In this document: piece by piece, positions 55,011-64,000 of the stretch
How positions within the stretch are numbered: position 1 is the stretch's first letter
Layout of the letters: each line of letters opens with the position of its first letter
From: Lepus europaeus
Lineage: Eukaryota; Chordata; Mammalia; Lagomorpha; Leporidae
Direction: 5' to 3'
Assembly (NCBI RefSeq): GCF_033115175.1
Contig: NC_084838.1
Location: 42,263,468 to 42,327,467, forward strand
Length of the DNA: 64,000 nucleotides
Position numbers and translations under genes: made by a program
The notes under the pieces: model-generated
Databases searched by the model: none
What the model saw: the letters and a program-made list of their open reading frames with translations, nothing else
What the model was told of the DNA's origin: nothing

Positions 55011-55236
55011 AAAAACATTGTAGACTAGCGGTTAAGAATTTGTGCTATAGACACATTAAATTTTTCCTTACCTAGAAACCTTTTATTTAAGCTTTAGAAA
55101 CTTGATGCATTTCATATATACAAATTTGGGAACAAAGCGGTTCTTCCTACCCTATGCTCCCTCCCACCTGCATTCCCAAGCTTTCTTCTTCCTCCCTCTC
55201 CTATTCCTTTCTTATTTTTTACTAAGATCTGTTTTC

Positions 55237-55576
55237 TTTCTTTCTTTCTTTTTTTTTTTTTTTTAATTTGACAGGTAGAGTTATAGACAGTGAGAGAGAC
55301 AGAGACAAAGGTCTTCCTTCTGTTGGTTCACCCCCCCCTCACCCAAATGGCCACTATGGCTGGCGCTGCACCATTCCGAAGCCAGGAGCCAACTGCTTCT
55401 TCCTGGTCTCCCATGAAGGTGCAGGGCCCAAGCACTTGGGCCATCCTCCAGTGCCCTCCTGGGCCACAGCAGAGAGCTGGACTGGAAGAGGGGCAACCGG
55501 GACTAGAACCCAATGCCCACATGGGATGCCAGTGCCACAGGCGGAGGATTAACCAAGTGAGCCACGATGCTGGCCC
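55237..55576 (-). mobile_element. C repeat (CSINE2-type) with exact TSD
   Basis: Reverse copy: TC-rich and T run, TTGACAGGTAGAGTTATAGACAG, ending GAGCCACGATGCTGGCC. TAAGATCTGTTTTC is duplicated at 55223-55236 and 55577-55590. Confidence 0.96.
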
Positions 55577-55590
55577 TAAGATCTGTTTTC

Positions 55591-55895
55591 AATTAACTTT
55601 ATACACATAAGATAAACTGTACACTAAGTAAAGAATTCACAAACAGTATGGAAAAAGAAACTGTTTCTCAACAGCTGGGACAAAGGCTGTTCAGTCATTG
55701 CATCTCAAGGTCTCAATTTCACTTCTGTAGATTACTTTTTAGGTATCTATTAGTTACCACGGATCAGGGAGAACATACGGTATTTGTTTTTGGGACTGAC
55801 TTATTATAATGTTTTCTAGTTGCATCCATTTTGTTGCGAATGACAGGATTTCATTTCTTTTTTTTACTGCTGTGTAGTATTCCAACATAGATAAA
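55591..55895 (-). mobile_element. Rabbit-type L1 ORF2/3' UTR fragment (probable), antisense
   Basis: The sequence recalls parts of the L1 at 48.2-50.2 kb: AAGGTCTCAATTTCACTTC, GTTACCACGGATCAGGGAGAAC, TTTTTGGGACTGACTTATTA, and TACTGCTGTGTAGTATTCC. It is more diverged. The part at 55081-55222 may belong to the same element. Confidence 0.6.
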
Positions 55896-55899
55896 TTTT

Positions 55900-56105
55900 G
55901 TTAGAATCTTGGCTCAACCATTTCTTAGTGTGTGATACTGAATAAGTTACTTAGCTTCTCTAAGCATCTGTTTTGTCATGCATAAAATGAGAATAATAAC
56001 AGTACCTTAATATAGCATTTTATAAGGGTTAAATAAGATAATATATGTAAAGTGCTTACACATGCTTGGCATATGATAATAAGTCCACAGTATATTTTAC
56101 TTCTT
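55900..56105 (+). repeat. MIR copy, nearly complete
   Basis: Forward MIR order: GAATCTTGGCTCAACCATTTC, TAAGTTACTTAGCTTCTCTAAG, AAATGAGAATAATAACAGTACC, GGGTTAAATAAGATAATATATG, AAAGTGCTTACACATGCTTGGC. Confidence 0.85.
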
Positions 56106-56327
56106 ATGAATAGTGAAGTCACGTAAATCCCTCTACCCTGAAAAGTCACATGTGAATATTATGTTACGTTGTTCCACGTTTCACTCTGTGCCAATATCCT
56201 GAAAGTGTGAATGACTGACAAATGGAATATTTTCCTAGTCTTACTTGTAATGATAGGTATAAGAACTCAGGGGAGATGAGAAAGCATCTCTTGACAGTGA
56301 CACCGATGTGTAAAGGACAAGGATAGG

Positions 56328-56632
56328 GCCTGCACTGTGGCATGGAAAGTTCAATTGACACTGTATGGGCACTGGTTTGAGTCCCAGCTGCTCCACTTCC
56401 AATCCAGCTCCCTCCATGTGCACCTGGGAAAGCAGCAGAGGCTGGCCCAAGTCTTTGGGCTCCTGCCACCCATATGGGAGATCTGGAAGATGTTACTGAC
56501 TCCTTGCTTCAGCCAGGCCCAGCCCTGGCTGTTGCTGCTATTTGGAGAGTGAACCAGTGGGTGGGCGATCTATCTCTTCTCTTCTCTTCTCTTTTTCTGT
56601 ATATTTGCCTTTCAAATAAATAATTTTTAAAA
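56328..56632 (+). mobile_element. C repeat
   Basis: Forward, somewhat diverged: GGGCCTGCACTGTGGCATGG, tail TGCCTTTCAAATAAATAATTTT. Confidence 0.9.
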
Positions 56633-56813
56633 GGATAAGTATGAAGGAAAGAGAGCCTTAAAAGACTGTTGGATGGGAGAAAAATGGTTATGAACTATAA
56701 TGTATGGTGATTTAAAATCATATAGTACTTGAAATTGACATTTTCTCATTGAAAACTCATACAAGGAAAACTTTTGAAATAATTGACAAATACACTGCTT
56801 TTCCTTTGTTTAG

Positions 56814-56961
56814 ATTTGCTTCAATAAGGGGATGATGGCAGGTGCAGAGAAAATGGCTGAATGCCTTCTCAGATCAGACAAGGAGAACTGGCCCAAAACT
56901 TTAAAACTTGCTTTGGAGAATGAAAACAACTCATTCAGTGAACTTTGGATGGTAGAGCAAG
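56814..56961 (+). CDS. RIGI: RIGI exon 4, CARD2 end
   Basis: This exon encodes residues 142-190 plus one base: [49 protein letters not shown]. It completes CARD2. Lys172 (codon 56904-56906), the main TRIM25 K63-ubiquitin site in human, is kept, as are Lys154, Lys164, Lys169 and Thr170. Human Lys177, Lys181 and Lys190 are Asn, Ser and Gln here. The acceptor TTTGTTTAG ends at 56813 and the donor GTAGGT starts at 56962. Confidence 0.95.
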
Positions 56962-57696
56962 GTAGGTTATTCCAAGGAAGAGCTCTCCAGTGGAGAGCAG
57001 TGTGCTCCTCCTGGTTGTACTTAGCGCTTCCCTAGTCCCTGCCTGTGTTCACTTGCCAGCAAAGGCAGACTTCCCTTCAGATACCCAAGGCTGCATAAAG
57101 TCGAGTTCTAGGAGGGAGGTAGCTGTTTGCATGCGGAATTCATTTGGTTGTATATAACCTCTAAAACTGTATCAGGAGAAAATGCCCTCATCCAACATTA
57201 ACCCATCTTGCCCAAACAAATTTGGGGAAGGCCAAGTCGGAGCTCTCATCCTAGTTTAGATGATCTGAGATACAGCTTGAGAATTCTAGAATTACAAGTT
57301 CCAATTCTAAGATTTAACCCCCTTTCCAAAGTAGAGTCATTGCCCAGTTTTCTTGTTGGGCACCACCTAAAACTGAAGTAGAACAGGAATAAAAGGAGAA
57401 AATTTGTGATGATTTGGGCTGTCATTTGACTTTTTGAAGCCAACGTGTCCAAGCTTTGTTTTAAAAGATCCTTTGTTTTAAAGGATGACTTTGGTATCAT
57501 CCAAGTGTCCATCTTAGCATTGCTTAGGCTTCTTTTGATTATAGGTTGTTTCCAAAAGTGTCTATAAATACGTGTCTGATTCTTGGGTCCAGGGTCAGGT
57601 GTCTGCTAAATCACGCTGCTTTTCTCATGTAGACACAGTGTGTGTAGGAATCTGTTGGGTATTGTTAAAATTCATATTCTGATTCCACGAGATCTC
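56962..57696 (+). other. RIGI: RIGI intron 4, proximal part
   Basis: Apparently single-copy intron sequence; no repeat or exon recognised. Confidence 0.55.
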
Positions 57697-57709
57697 AAAG
57701 TTCCCATTT

Positions 57710-58564
57710 TTTTTTATTTAGATTAATTTTTTTTAATTTTATTACTTTTTTTTAACTTTTATTTAATGAATATAAATTTCCAGTATACAGCTTATGGATT
57801 ACAATGGCTTCCCCTTCCCATAATTTCCCTCCCACCCACAACCCTCCCCTCTCCCGCTCCCTCTCCCCTTCCATTCACATTAAGATTCATTTCAATTCTC
57901 TTTATATACAGAAGATCAATTTAGTATACATTAAGTAAAGATTTCAACAGTTTGCACCCACATAGAAACACAAAGTGAAACATACTGTTTGAGTACTAGT
58001 TATAGCATTAAATCAAAATGTACAGTACATTAAGGACAGAGATCCCACATCAGGAGCAAGCGCACAGTGGCTCCTGTTGTTGACCCAACAAATTGACACT
58101 CTAGTTTATGGCGCCAGTAACCACCCTAGGCTGTCGTCATGAGTTGCCAAGGCTATGGAAGCCTTCCAAGTTCCCCGACTCTGATCATATTTAGACAAGG
58201 TCATAAAAGACAGGGTGAGGATAGTAACCAATGATCCTAAGAGTGGCATTTACCAGGTTTGAACAATTATACAGCATTAAGTGGGGAAGAGGACCATCAG
58301 TACACACAGATTGGGAGTAGAGCCATTGGTGGTAGAGTAGAGGTTATGATTACAAAGGAATGAGGCCCAAGTGCACTAGACAGGGTCTAGAACAAAGGAC
58401 AGAGTCATTATTAGAGGAGCTAAGAAAGGTGCTGTCTAAGCTACAATTAAGTTTTCTGATTGAGAGGCAAATAGAACCTGATAGAAGGGGCTTGATAATA
58501 ATCTGGTGGGCTTTAGGCCTTGTAAGTTAAGAGGCCCAGACCTATCTATCTCTTCACATGGGGT
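57710..58564 (-). mobile_element. Rabbit-type L1, 5'-truncated, antisense, exact TSD
   Basis: A T-rich tail complement, then the lagomorph L1 3' end (TATTTAATGAATATAAATTTCC, ATGGCTTCCCCTTCCC, TATACAGAAGATCAATTTAG). AAAGTTCCCATTT is duplicated exactly at 57697-57709 and 58565-58577. Only 3' UTR sequence is present, so it codes for nothing. Confidence 0.95.
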
Positions 58565-58820
58565 AAAGTTCCCATTTCTAACAAATTCCCAAAGTTGCTG
58601 ATCCCGACTCCATACCTTAAATAATAAAGTCCTAAATGACTTTGAAGTTCAGACTCCAAACTGAGGTAAAATGATTCTTTTAAGAAGTGAAGGGAAGTGT
58701 TTGTTAGAAATAGTAATGAAAGTTTAGCATTAGTGCTGTAACTTCTTTTGTGACAGTTTCACCATCAGAACTATATTCAGATTATGTTAAGGTTCTGAAA
58801 TGTTTTTTGATCTCACAAAG

Positions 58821-58943
58821 ATGCCAAAGATGTTGAAGCTGAAGATCTTGAGGAGGACGACATGGGAACTTCCAGCGTACATATTGTCTACCAGGAAGGT
58901 CCACAATGGGAGAATCTCAGCCAGAATTCATGCACACCTGCAG
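58821..58943 (+). CDS. RIGI: RIGI exon 5, CARD2-helicase linker
   Basis: This exon encodes residues 191-231: DAKDVEAEDLEEDDMG, then IVYQEGPQWENLSQNSC. This is the acidic linker between CARD2 and the helicase and the least conserved part of the gene. It is one residue longer than my memory of human. Lys193 is kept. The acceptor CTCACAAAG ends at 58820 and the donor GTACAG starts at 58944, both in phase 1. Confidence 0.92.
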
Positions 58944-59221
58944 GTACAGCTCTTGTTTGTGCTTTTTCATGATGGTGCTCTACAGGCCTTTTGTGTGGGG
59001 ACTTGCTTGGCAGTGCCAAAAGTCATAGCCTTATGAAAAAACTTTTTAAAGAAAACTAAGGAAGACAAGAGAATTATGTCAAAAGAGATATTTTTTCTAT
59101 AATTAGAATTGCCACTCTTTCCATAGCTGCTAAGTGGACTTTAGAAATCTTTTATCACTAAAAGTATGTGTGTGTCTGTATGAGAAATGCAGCGTCCCTC
59201 CAGAAAATGAGTGTCTATGAA

Positions 59222-59555
59222 TTTATTATTAATTAATTAATTAATTTGACAGGCAGAGTGGACAGTGAGAGAGAGACAGAGAGAAAGGTCTTCTTTTTGC
59301 CATTGGTTCACCCTTCAATGGCCGCCACGGCCGGCGCATCGTGCTGATCAGGAGCCAGGTGCTTCTCCTGGTCTCCCATGCGGGTGCAGGGCCCAAGGAC
59401 TTGGGCCATCCTCCAATGCACTCCCAGGCCATAGCAGAGAGCTGGCCTGGAAGAGGGGCAACTGGGACAGAATCTGGCACCCCGACCGGGACTAGAACCC
59501 GGTGTGCCGGCGCCGCAGGCGGAGGATTAGCCTATTGAACTGAGACACCAACCAA
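59222..59555 (-). mobile_element. Young C repeat (CSINE2-type) with TSD
   Basis: Reverse copy with TTAATTAATTAATTAATT in place of a pure T run, then GACAGGCAGAGTGGACAGTG, ending GAACTGAGACACCAACC. TGTCTATGAA is duplicated at 59212-59221 and 59556-59565. Confidence 0.94.
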
Positions 59556-59565
59556 TGTCTATGAA

Positions 59566-60407
59566 ATTTGAAATCACCCTTCCTCTCTAAAGAAATACCT
59601 CTACTGATTGTGAGCCACTCACTTAATTTCCTTTTTTAATATCCCAGGGCTGCCATTCAAGTGTGTGAGGTCGGTGTGTTGCACACATGTGCTTGGCTTA
59701 GAGGTTGAGTGAGGGCTGAGATGCAGCCTGTGTTGTTTGCCAAAGGGTTATGTTCTCCAAAGAACTCCATTTCCCATTCACACCAAGGCTCTTGTGTGAC
59801 GTCATGGTGGTCCGCTAAGGCCCCCGATGTTTCTGGAAGCATATTTTCACGACTGTTTCATTAGGGAACTAGAGATTTGTATAACATACCATATACAATT
59901 TATTTATACAAGGATATCAAGTAGGAAATTATGATGAATGAAGAATACTCTTTGGGGAAAATGTGATTTTAGGATAACTCTTAAAGAAAATTTACAGATT
60001 ACTTCTGCAAGTGAGTAATGCAAGTTTTGGGGGAGGAGGAATCATTGCAGAATAAAATCAATGACTATAAGTTGCTTTAAATATCCCTGACATGTAAAGA
60101 TCCTTATATGTCTTGTAAGTGAGGTTACCTCACTTTACCTTTTAAGAAATTTTCCCTTTCTTAAAAATGGGTGGACTTGCTAGGTGATTTCCAGTATTTT
60201 TTTCTAGTTCTTAATATGTTATATACTAACGTGTTTTTGAGATAAAGTGCTTGGTTAGAGAAGCTGAATTGGTTACAAAGAGACAAGATTCTAAACTTTC
60301 TCTAATGAGCCCTTCTTGCTACAGTCAGAATCATGTCCATTGGATTTTAGCTATTGCTGTGATTCCTCAGAGGAGTAACTGCAAATTTTGTTCCTTTTGT
60401 ATTATAG
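59566..60407 (+). other. RIGI: RIGI intron 5, distal part
   Basis: Intron sequence without a recognised repeat. It ends in the pyrimidine-rich acceptor TTCCTTTTGTATTATAG. Confidence 0.55.
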
Positions 60408-60515
60408 AAGTATCTCGCGCTAAATTATGCAGCCAACTGAAACCAAGAAATTACCAGCTAGAGCTTGCTCTGCCTGCTATGAAGGGAAAAAACACAATAA
60501 TATGTGCTCCTACTG
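60408..60515 (+). CDS. RIGI: RIGI exon 6, helicase entry
   Basis: This exon encodes residues 232-267: [20 protein letters not shown], then [23 protein letters not shown] is the Q-motif-like entry of the SF2 helicase domain, and APT begins Walker A (motif I). The donor GTAAGC at 60516 interrupts motif I inside the Gly codon, as in human. Confidence 0.96.
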
Positions 60516-60852
60516 GTAAGCCAATTGCTATTACTTACATAGTTTGTTTCTCTGTTCCTTTTTTCTTTTTTTGTTGAATACTGTGACATAATGGGCAATT
60601 TTCAGATTGTTCCTGTTCCATTTGTCTTTTGACAAAACTGTCCTATTTAGACAGTCTCAACGAAAAGGAAGAAATGCCCTCTTTTAGTTTTGGTCCTGAC
60701 TGTTTTGAGTGCATGTTACCTGCAAAGTAGCTTAATGTTTCTTTTTCTGGTCATAATTTCTAGTCATTTCAATGATGTTAGAGGAGCCAAAAATGCAGAA
60801 TTCTCTAGTATAATATTAGTTACATGTTTTCCTTTTCCTTGTATGTTAAAAG

Positions 60853-61006
60853 GTTGTGGAAAAACCTTTGTTTCACTTCTTATATGTGAACATCATCTTA
60901 AAACATTTCCACAAGGACAAAAAGGGAAGGTGGTGTTTTTTGCTAATCACGTCCCTGTGTATGAACAGCAGAAATCTGTGTTCTCAGAATATTTTGAAAG
61001 ACTTGG
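60853..61006 (+). CDS. RIGI: RIGI exon 7, Walker A and motif Ia
   Basis: This exon encodes residues 268-318. [15 protein letters not shown] completes Walker A (APTGCGKT, catalytic Lys271), followed by [14 protein letters not shown]. The donor is taken as GTAGGT at 61007 because that joins in frame to [14 protein letters not shown] in exon 8; the GTAC five bases later would leave a stop in frame. Confidence 0.96.
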
Positions 61007-61540
61007 GTAGGTACAACAATCAGTCCAATGTCATTTTTCTCTAGCTTCATGTAATGAATTGTTTTCTGTTTTGTTTTTTAAAAGCCATGCTCAAATTGTT
61101 TTATAATAGTCAGCTTTTATATAAACTAGATATTAATTCCTGCATGTAATTGAGTCTTTTCTTGTTATACATACTGGAAATTCTAAAACCTCCTAGTTTA
61201 TATGGTTTTAAGTAAATGATTTAACAGATAATGAACTCGCTTTGATAGGGATGAGGGTACCTTAACTGCTAGACTGAATACCTACCCTCAATTTGATATT
61301 TAAATATCACATTTATCTTCTTTAATGATTTTATAATTTATTTGGTAATACTCTTTGATCTACTCTCTCTGCTTTTAGTTACTTGAAAGAATGAATATAT
61401 ACTAAGTTAACTACCTTGCATTTATTGATTATTTACCATGTCAGGCTATGTGCTAAGGACTTGTCTCTAAATATTTTATTCCTTTTGGATTTAAGATTGT
61501 CAATTGTGCTTGGTTAATAGGGGTTCCTGTCACTTTCCAG
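61007..61540 (+). other. RIGI: RIGI intron 7
   Basis: Short AT-rich intron with no repeat recognised, ending CACTTTCCAG. Confidence 0.75.
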
Positions 61541-61799
61541 GTACAGTGTGGCAGGTATTGCTGGAGCAACAGTTGAGAATGTCCCCGTGAAACACATTGT
61601 GGAGAACAATGACATCATTGTTTTAACACCACAGATTCTTGTGAACAATCTTAAAGACGGAACTATTCCATCACTCTCTGTCTTCACTTTGATGATATTT
61701 GATGAATGTCACAATACTTGTAAACAACACCCATACAATAAGATCATGTTCTATTATCTGGATCAGAAACTTGGAGGATCTTCCGACCCACTGCCTCAG
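61541..61799 (+). CDS. RIGI: RIGI exon 8, DECH box
   Basis: This exon encodes residues 319-405: [27 protein letters not shown], and the motif II DECH box (IFDECHNTC, Asp373 at 61701-61703). It ends [13 protein letters not shown] before a GTATCT donor at 61800. DECH coordinates Mg-ATP and defines the RIG-I-like helicase family. It ends in phase 0. Exon 9 is not in the window; the gene continues past the right edge. Confidence 0.96.
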
Positions 61800-61962
61800 G
61801 TATCTCCACAGTCAGGAGAACTCCTTGGGAGAGGTATAATCTCCCTGAATTCCATTTACTTACACCTGTGACCACAGTGAGGCTGTCCTTCTCAGGTCCT
61901 AAGTCATTATACAACTCATTGATCAATTTTGGTTCATTCATTTATTCAGTTAAGATGTTAGT

Positions 61963-62340
61963 TGGGGGGCCAGCACTGTGGTGTAGTGGGTAAAGTCGCC
62001 ACCTGCAGTGCAGGCATCCCATATGGGTGCTGGTTCGAGACCTGGCTGCTCCACTTCTGATCCAGCTCTCTGCTTATGGCCTGGGAAAGAAGTAGAACAT
62101 GGCCCAAGAGCTTTGGCCCCTGTACTCATGTGGGAGACCTAGAAGAAGCTCCTGGCTTTGGATTGGCCCAGCTCTGATGTTGCAGCCATTTGGGGAGTGA
62201 ACCAGTGAATGGAAGACCTCTCTCTCTTTCTCTGTCTCCTCCACCCCTCTCTTTCCCTCCCTCCCTCCCTCCCTCCCTTCCTCCTTCCTTCTCTCTCTCT
62301 CTCTGCCCCTCTCTAGCTCTACCTTTAAAATAAATAAATC
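61963..62340 (+). mobile_element. C repeat with expanded CT tract
   Basis: Forward copy: GGGGCCAGCACTGTGGTGTAG, then a long CT/CCCT tract (62216-62320), tail AAATAAATAAATCTTAAA. Confidence 0.93.
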
Positions 62341-62345
62341 TTAAA

Positions 62346-62397
62346 TATATATATATAAAATATATATATAAAATATATATATATATATATATATATA
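62346..62397. repeat. (AT)n microsatellite
   Basis: About 50 bases of TA/AT with short AAA breaks, between the tail of a C repeat and a Tigger-like element. It is self-complementary. Confidence 0.95.
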
Positions 62398-63080
62398 GTG
62401 GGTCCTCACTGTCCATGGAAGATTGGTTCCAGAACCCTCTACACAGGTATAAAATCTATGCATGCTCAAGACACCTTTACAAAATGCTGTATATATTTGG
62501 ATATAATCCATGTGCATTCTCCCATTTACTTTAAATAATTTCTGGACTACTGATTACACAATGCAAATGTTATTTTTTTAAAGTTTTTTTTAAATTTTAT
62601 TTATTTGACAAGTAGAGTTACAGTGAGAGGGAGAGATGGAGAGAAAGGTCTTCCTTCCGTTGGTTCACCCCCCAAAATGGCCGCTACAGCCGGCGCGCTG
62701 CGCCAATCTGAAGCCAAGAGCCAGGTGCTTTTTCCTGGTCTCCCATGTGGGTGCAGGGCCCAAGCACTTGGGCCATCCTCCATTGCCCTCCTGGGCCACA
62801 GCAGAGAACTAGACTGGAAGATGAGCAACTGGGACTAGAACCCAGGGCCCATATGGGATTCTGGCGCTGCAGGCGGAGGATTAGCCAAGTGAGCCACGGT
62901 GCTGGTCCCAGAATGCAAAGGTTATACTAGTAGTTGCTGTACTGTATTGTTTAGGGAGTAATGATAAGGGGAAGGTTTGTACATGTTCAGTACATGTACA
63001 GCTTTGTTTTTAACATTTTCAAGTTGTGGTTGGTTGAATCCATAGATACAGAACCTGTGGGTACAGAGGACTGATCGTGT
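62398..63080. mobile_element. Tigger/MER2-like DNA transposon remnant with nested C repeat
   Basis: Its ends are imperfect inverted repeats: GGGTCCTCACTGTCCATGG at left; the right end as complement reads CAGTCCTCTGTACCCAC. The interior has the usual CATGCTCAAGACACC, AATTTCTGGACTACTG, GTACATGTTCAGTACATG and GGTTGGTTGAATCCATAG. No transposase frame. A C repeat splits it. Confidence 0.75.
62574..62911 (-). mobile_element. C repeat (CSINE2-type) inside the Tigger-like element
   Basis: Reverse copy: ATTTATTTGACAAGTAGAG, ending GAGCCACGGTGCTGGTCCC. AATGCAAATGTTAT (62560-62573) and AATGCAAAGGTTAT (62912-62925) flank it with one mismatch. Confidence 0.95.
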
Positions 63081-64000
63081 GTATTGTAAACCTCCATGTG
63101 CCTTGCACTGTGCCAGGCACTGGGGATACAAGTGTAAAAAGACATAGCTTTTCCCTCAGACAGCTTGAATTTCATAGGGAGCTGGGCAAGGATGAGTTAT
63201 ATCACAGGCCTGCTGTAGAGGCAGGGCAAGAGCACAGTCAGAATCTAAGTGAAAGCATTCCTATGTGTGCAATGAAAGTAAGGCAACATCTAACAGAAGT
63301 TAGCTTGGGCCAAAGTTAACAGGAGTTTTCCTGGTGGATAGCTGGATGGTTTGCAGTAAGAGGGTGCTGTTTGTCTAGAGGCACAGAAGTACCAAAGAGT
63401 GTGGTGTGCTCTACAGTCTTGAAACTCTTCAGGATTACTTGAGGGTAGATTGTGAGGTAGGGAGTAGCAAGGCTGAATAGGAGAAGGAAATGATTGATAG
63501 AGCAACATGCCTGGAGACACCAGATGGTATGGGAGATGCAGGCAAGTAGATGAGTGTTATCAGACTAGGGGAAGTGCACCATCTTTGGCATCCTCAGGGA
63601 AGAGGCAAGAAGAGCCAATTAAGATAGATGCTCTTTGATGGGCACAGGAAGGGATGTGGAATCTCTGGTGTGTAAATCCTCCCTTCTCTTGAGTATGGGA
63701 GATGTAGATGAATTGCTGAAAATTCTCAATATTGGAAGGAGGTGGGAAGCTTGGGAAGGGTGGAGAGGAAGAACCGAGACGAATACATTGAAGATTTGTT
63801 GGTCATATTGAGGGCCCAGGTGAAGTTGGAAATCATGAATTTATGGCATATCAGTCTACACATTTGTGTACAGTTCTCCAGCTCCAATAATTATCAATTT
63901 AGGAAGCATAGGTTAGAAGAAATTCTGTAAGGTACCTGCAGATCAAAAAAAAAAAAAAAAAAAAGGCAATCATGTGTATTAGTTTTTTCTTCTGGAATAA
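63081..64000 (+). other. RIGI: RIGI intron 8 to window edge
   Basis: 63093-63190 resembles a MIR/L2-type block (CACTGTGCCAGGCACTGGGG). The rest is unclassified. An A run at 63945-63964 may end an unrecognised retroelement. No exon 9 sequence is present. Confidence 0.5.

Noticed and set aside
61004-61014. Alternative RIGI exon 7 donor at GTAC (61011)
   Set aside because: Using it would include an in-frame TAG (61008-61010) and break the join to exon 8; the GTAGGT at 61007 keeps frame and homology.

Overview
This is a mammalian nuclear locus, almost certainly rabbit (Oryctolagus) or a close lagomorph. The genes are vertebrate and intron-split. About 50 copies of the lagomorph tRNA-derived C repeat (CSINE) are spread over both strands, with 5'-truncated L1 copies carrying the rabbit-type L1 3' UTR. 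Gene order matches human 9p21.1: NDUFB6, SMIM27, TOPORS, RIGI (DDX58). Gene names come from recognising the proteins; no search was run.

Layout: 1-1830 is the last intron and last coding exon of NDUFB6 (+). 2489-2964 is SMIM27 (-), a two-exon micropeptide gene rebuilt here by hand. About 2640-4720 is a CpG-rich promoter region lying between SMIM27 (-) and TOPORS (+). TOPORS exon 1 ends at 4460 and its large last exon is 9881-12796. 13055-30170 is intergenic: L2, MER5A, many C repeats, an ancient L1 in + orientation, and a processed retrocopy of an unidentified mRNA (24154-25196). RIGI begins at 30497 with an ISRE about 240 bp upstream. Its exons 1-8 (residues 1-405: both CARDs, Walker A, DECH box) lie at 30497-61799, and the gene runs off the right edge in intron 8.

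The genes share an ancestral neighbourhood rather than an operon. NDUFB6 is a complex I subunit, SMIM27 a predicted single-pass membrane micropeptide, TOPORS a nuclear RING ubiquitin/SUMO ligase, and RIGI a cytosolic viral RNA sensor. NDUFB6 and SMIM27 converge tail to tail. SMIM27 and TOPORS diverge from the CpG island.

I found no new multi-gene system, CRISPR array or autonomous novel element. The most interesting points are: loss of the ATG at the human-type TOPORS start; a probable frameshift at the SMIM27 C terminus; an ISRE next to an L1-derived boundary at RIGI; lineage changes at RIGI CARD regulatory residues; an exactly in-frame RIGI exon 2; and several layered repeat nests whose insertion order can be read from target-site duplications (TSDs). 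Repeat family names rest on remembered consensus sequences, so the edges of old repeats are good only to about 10-50 bp.
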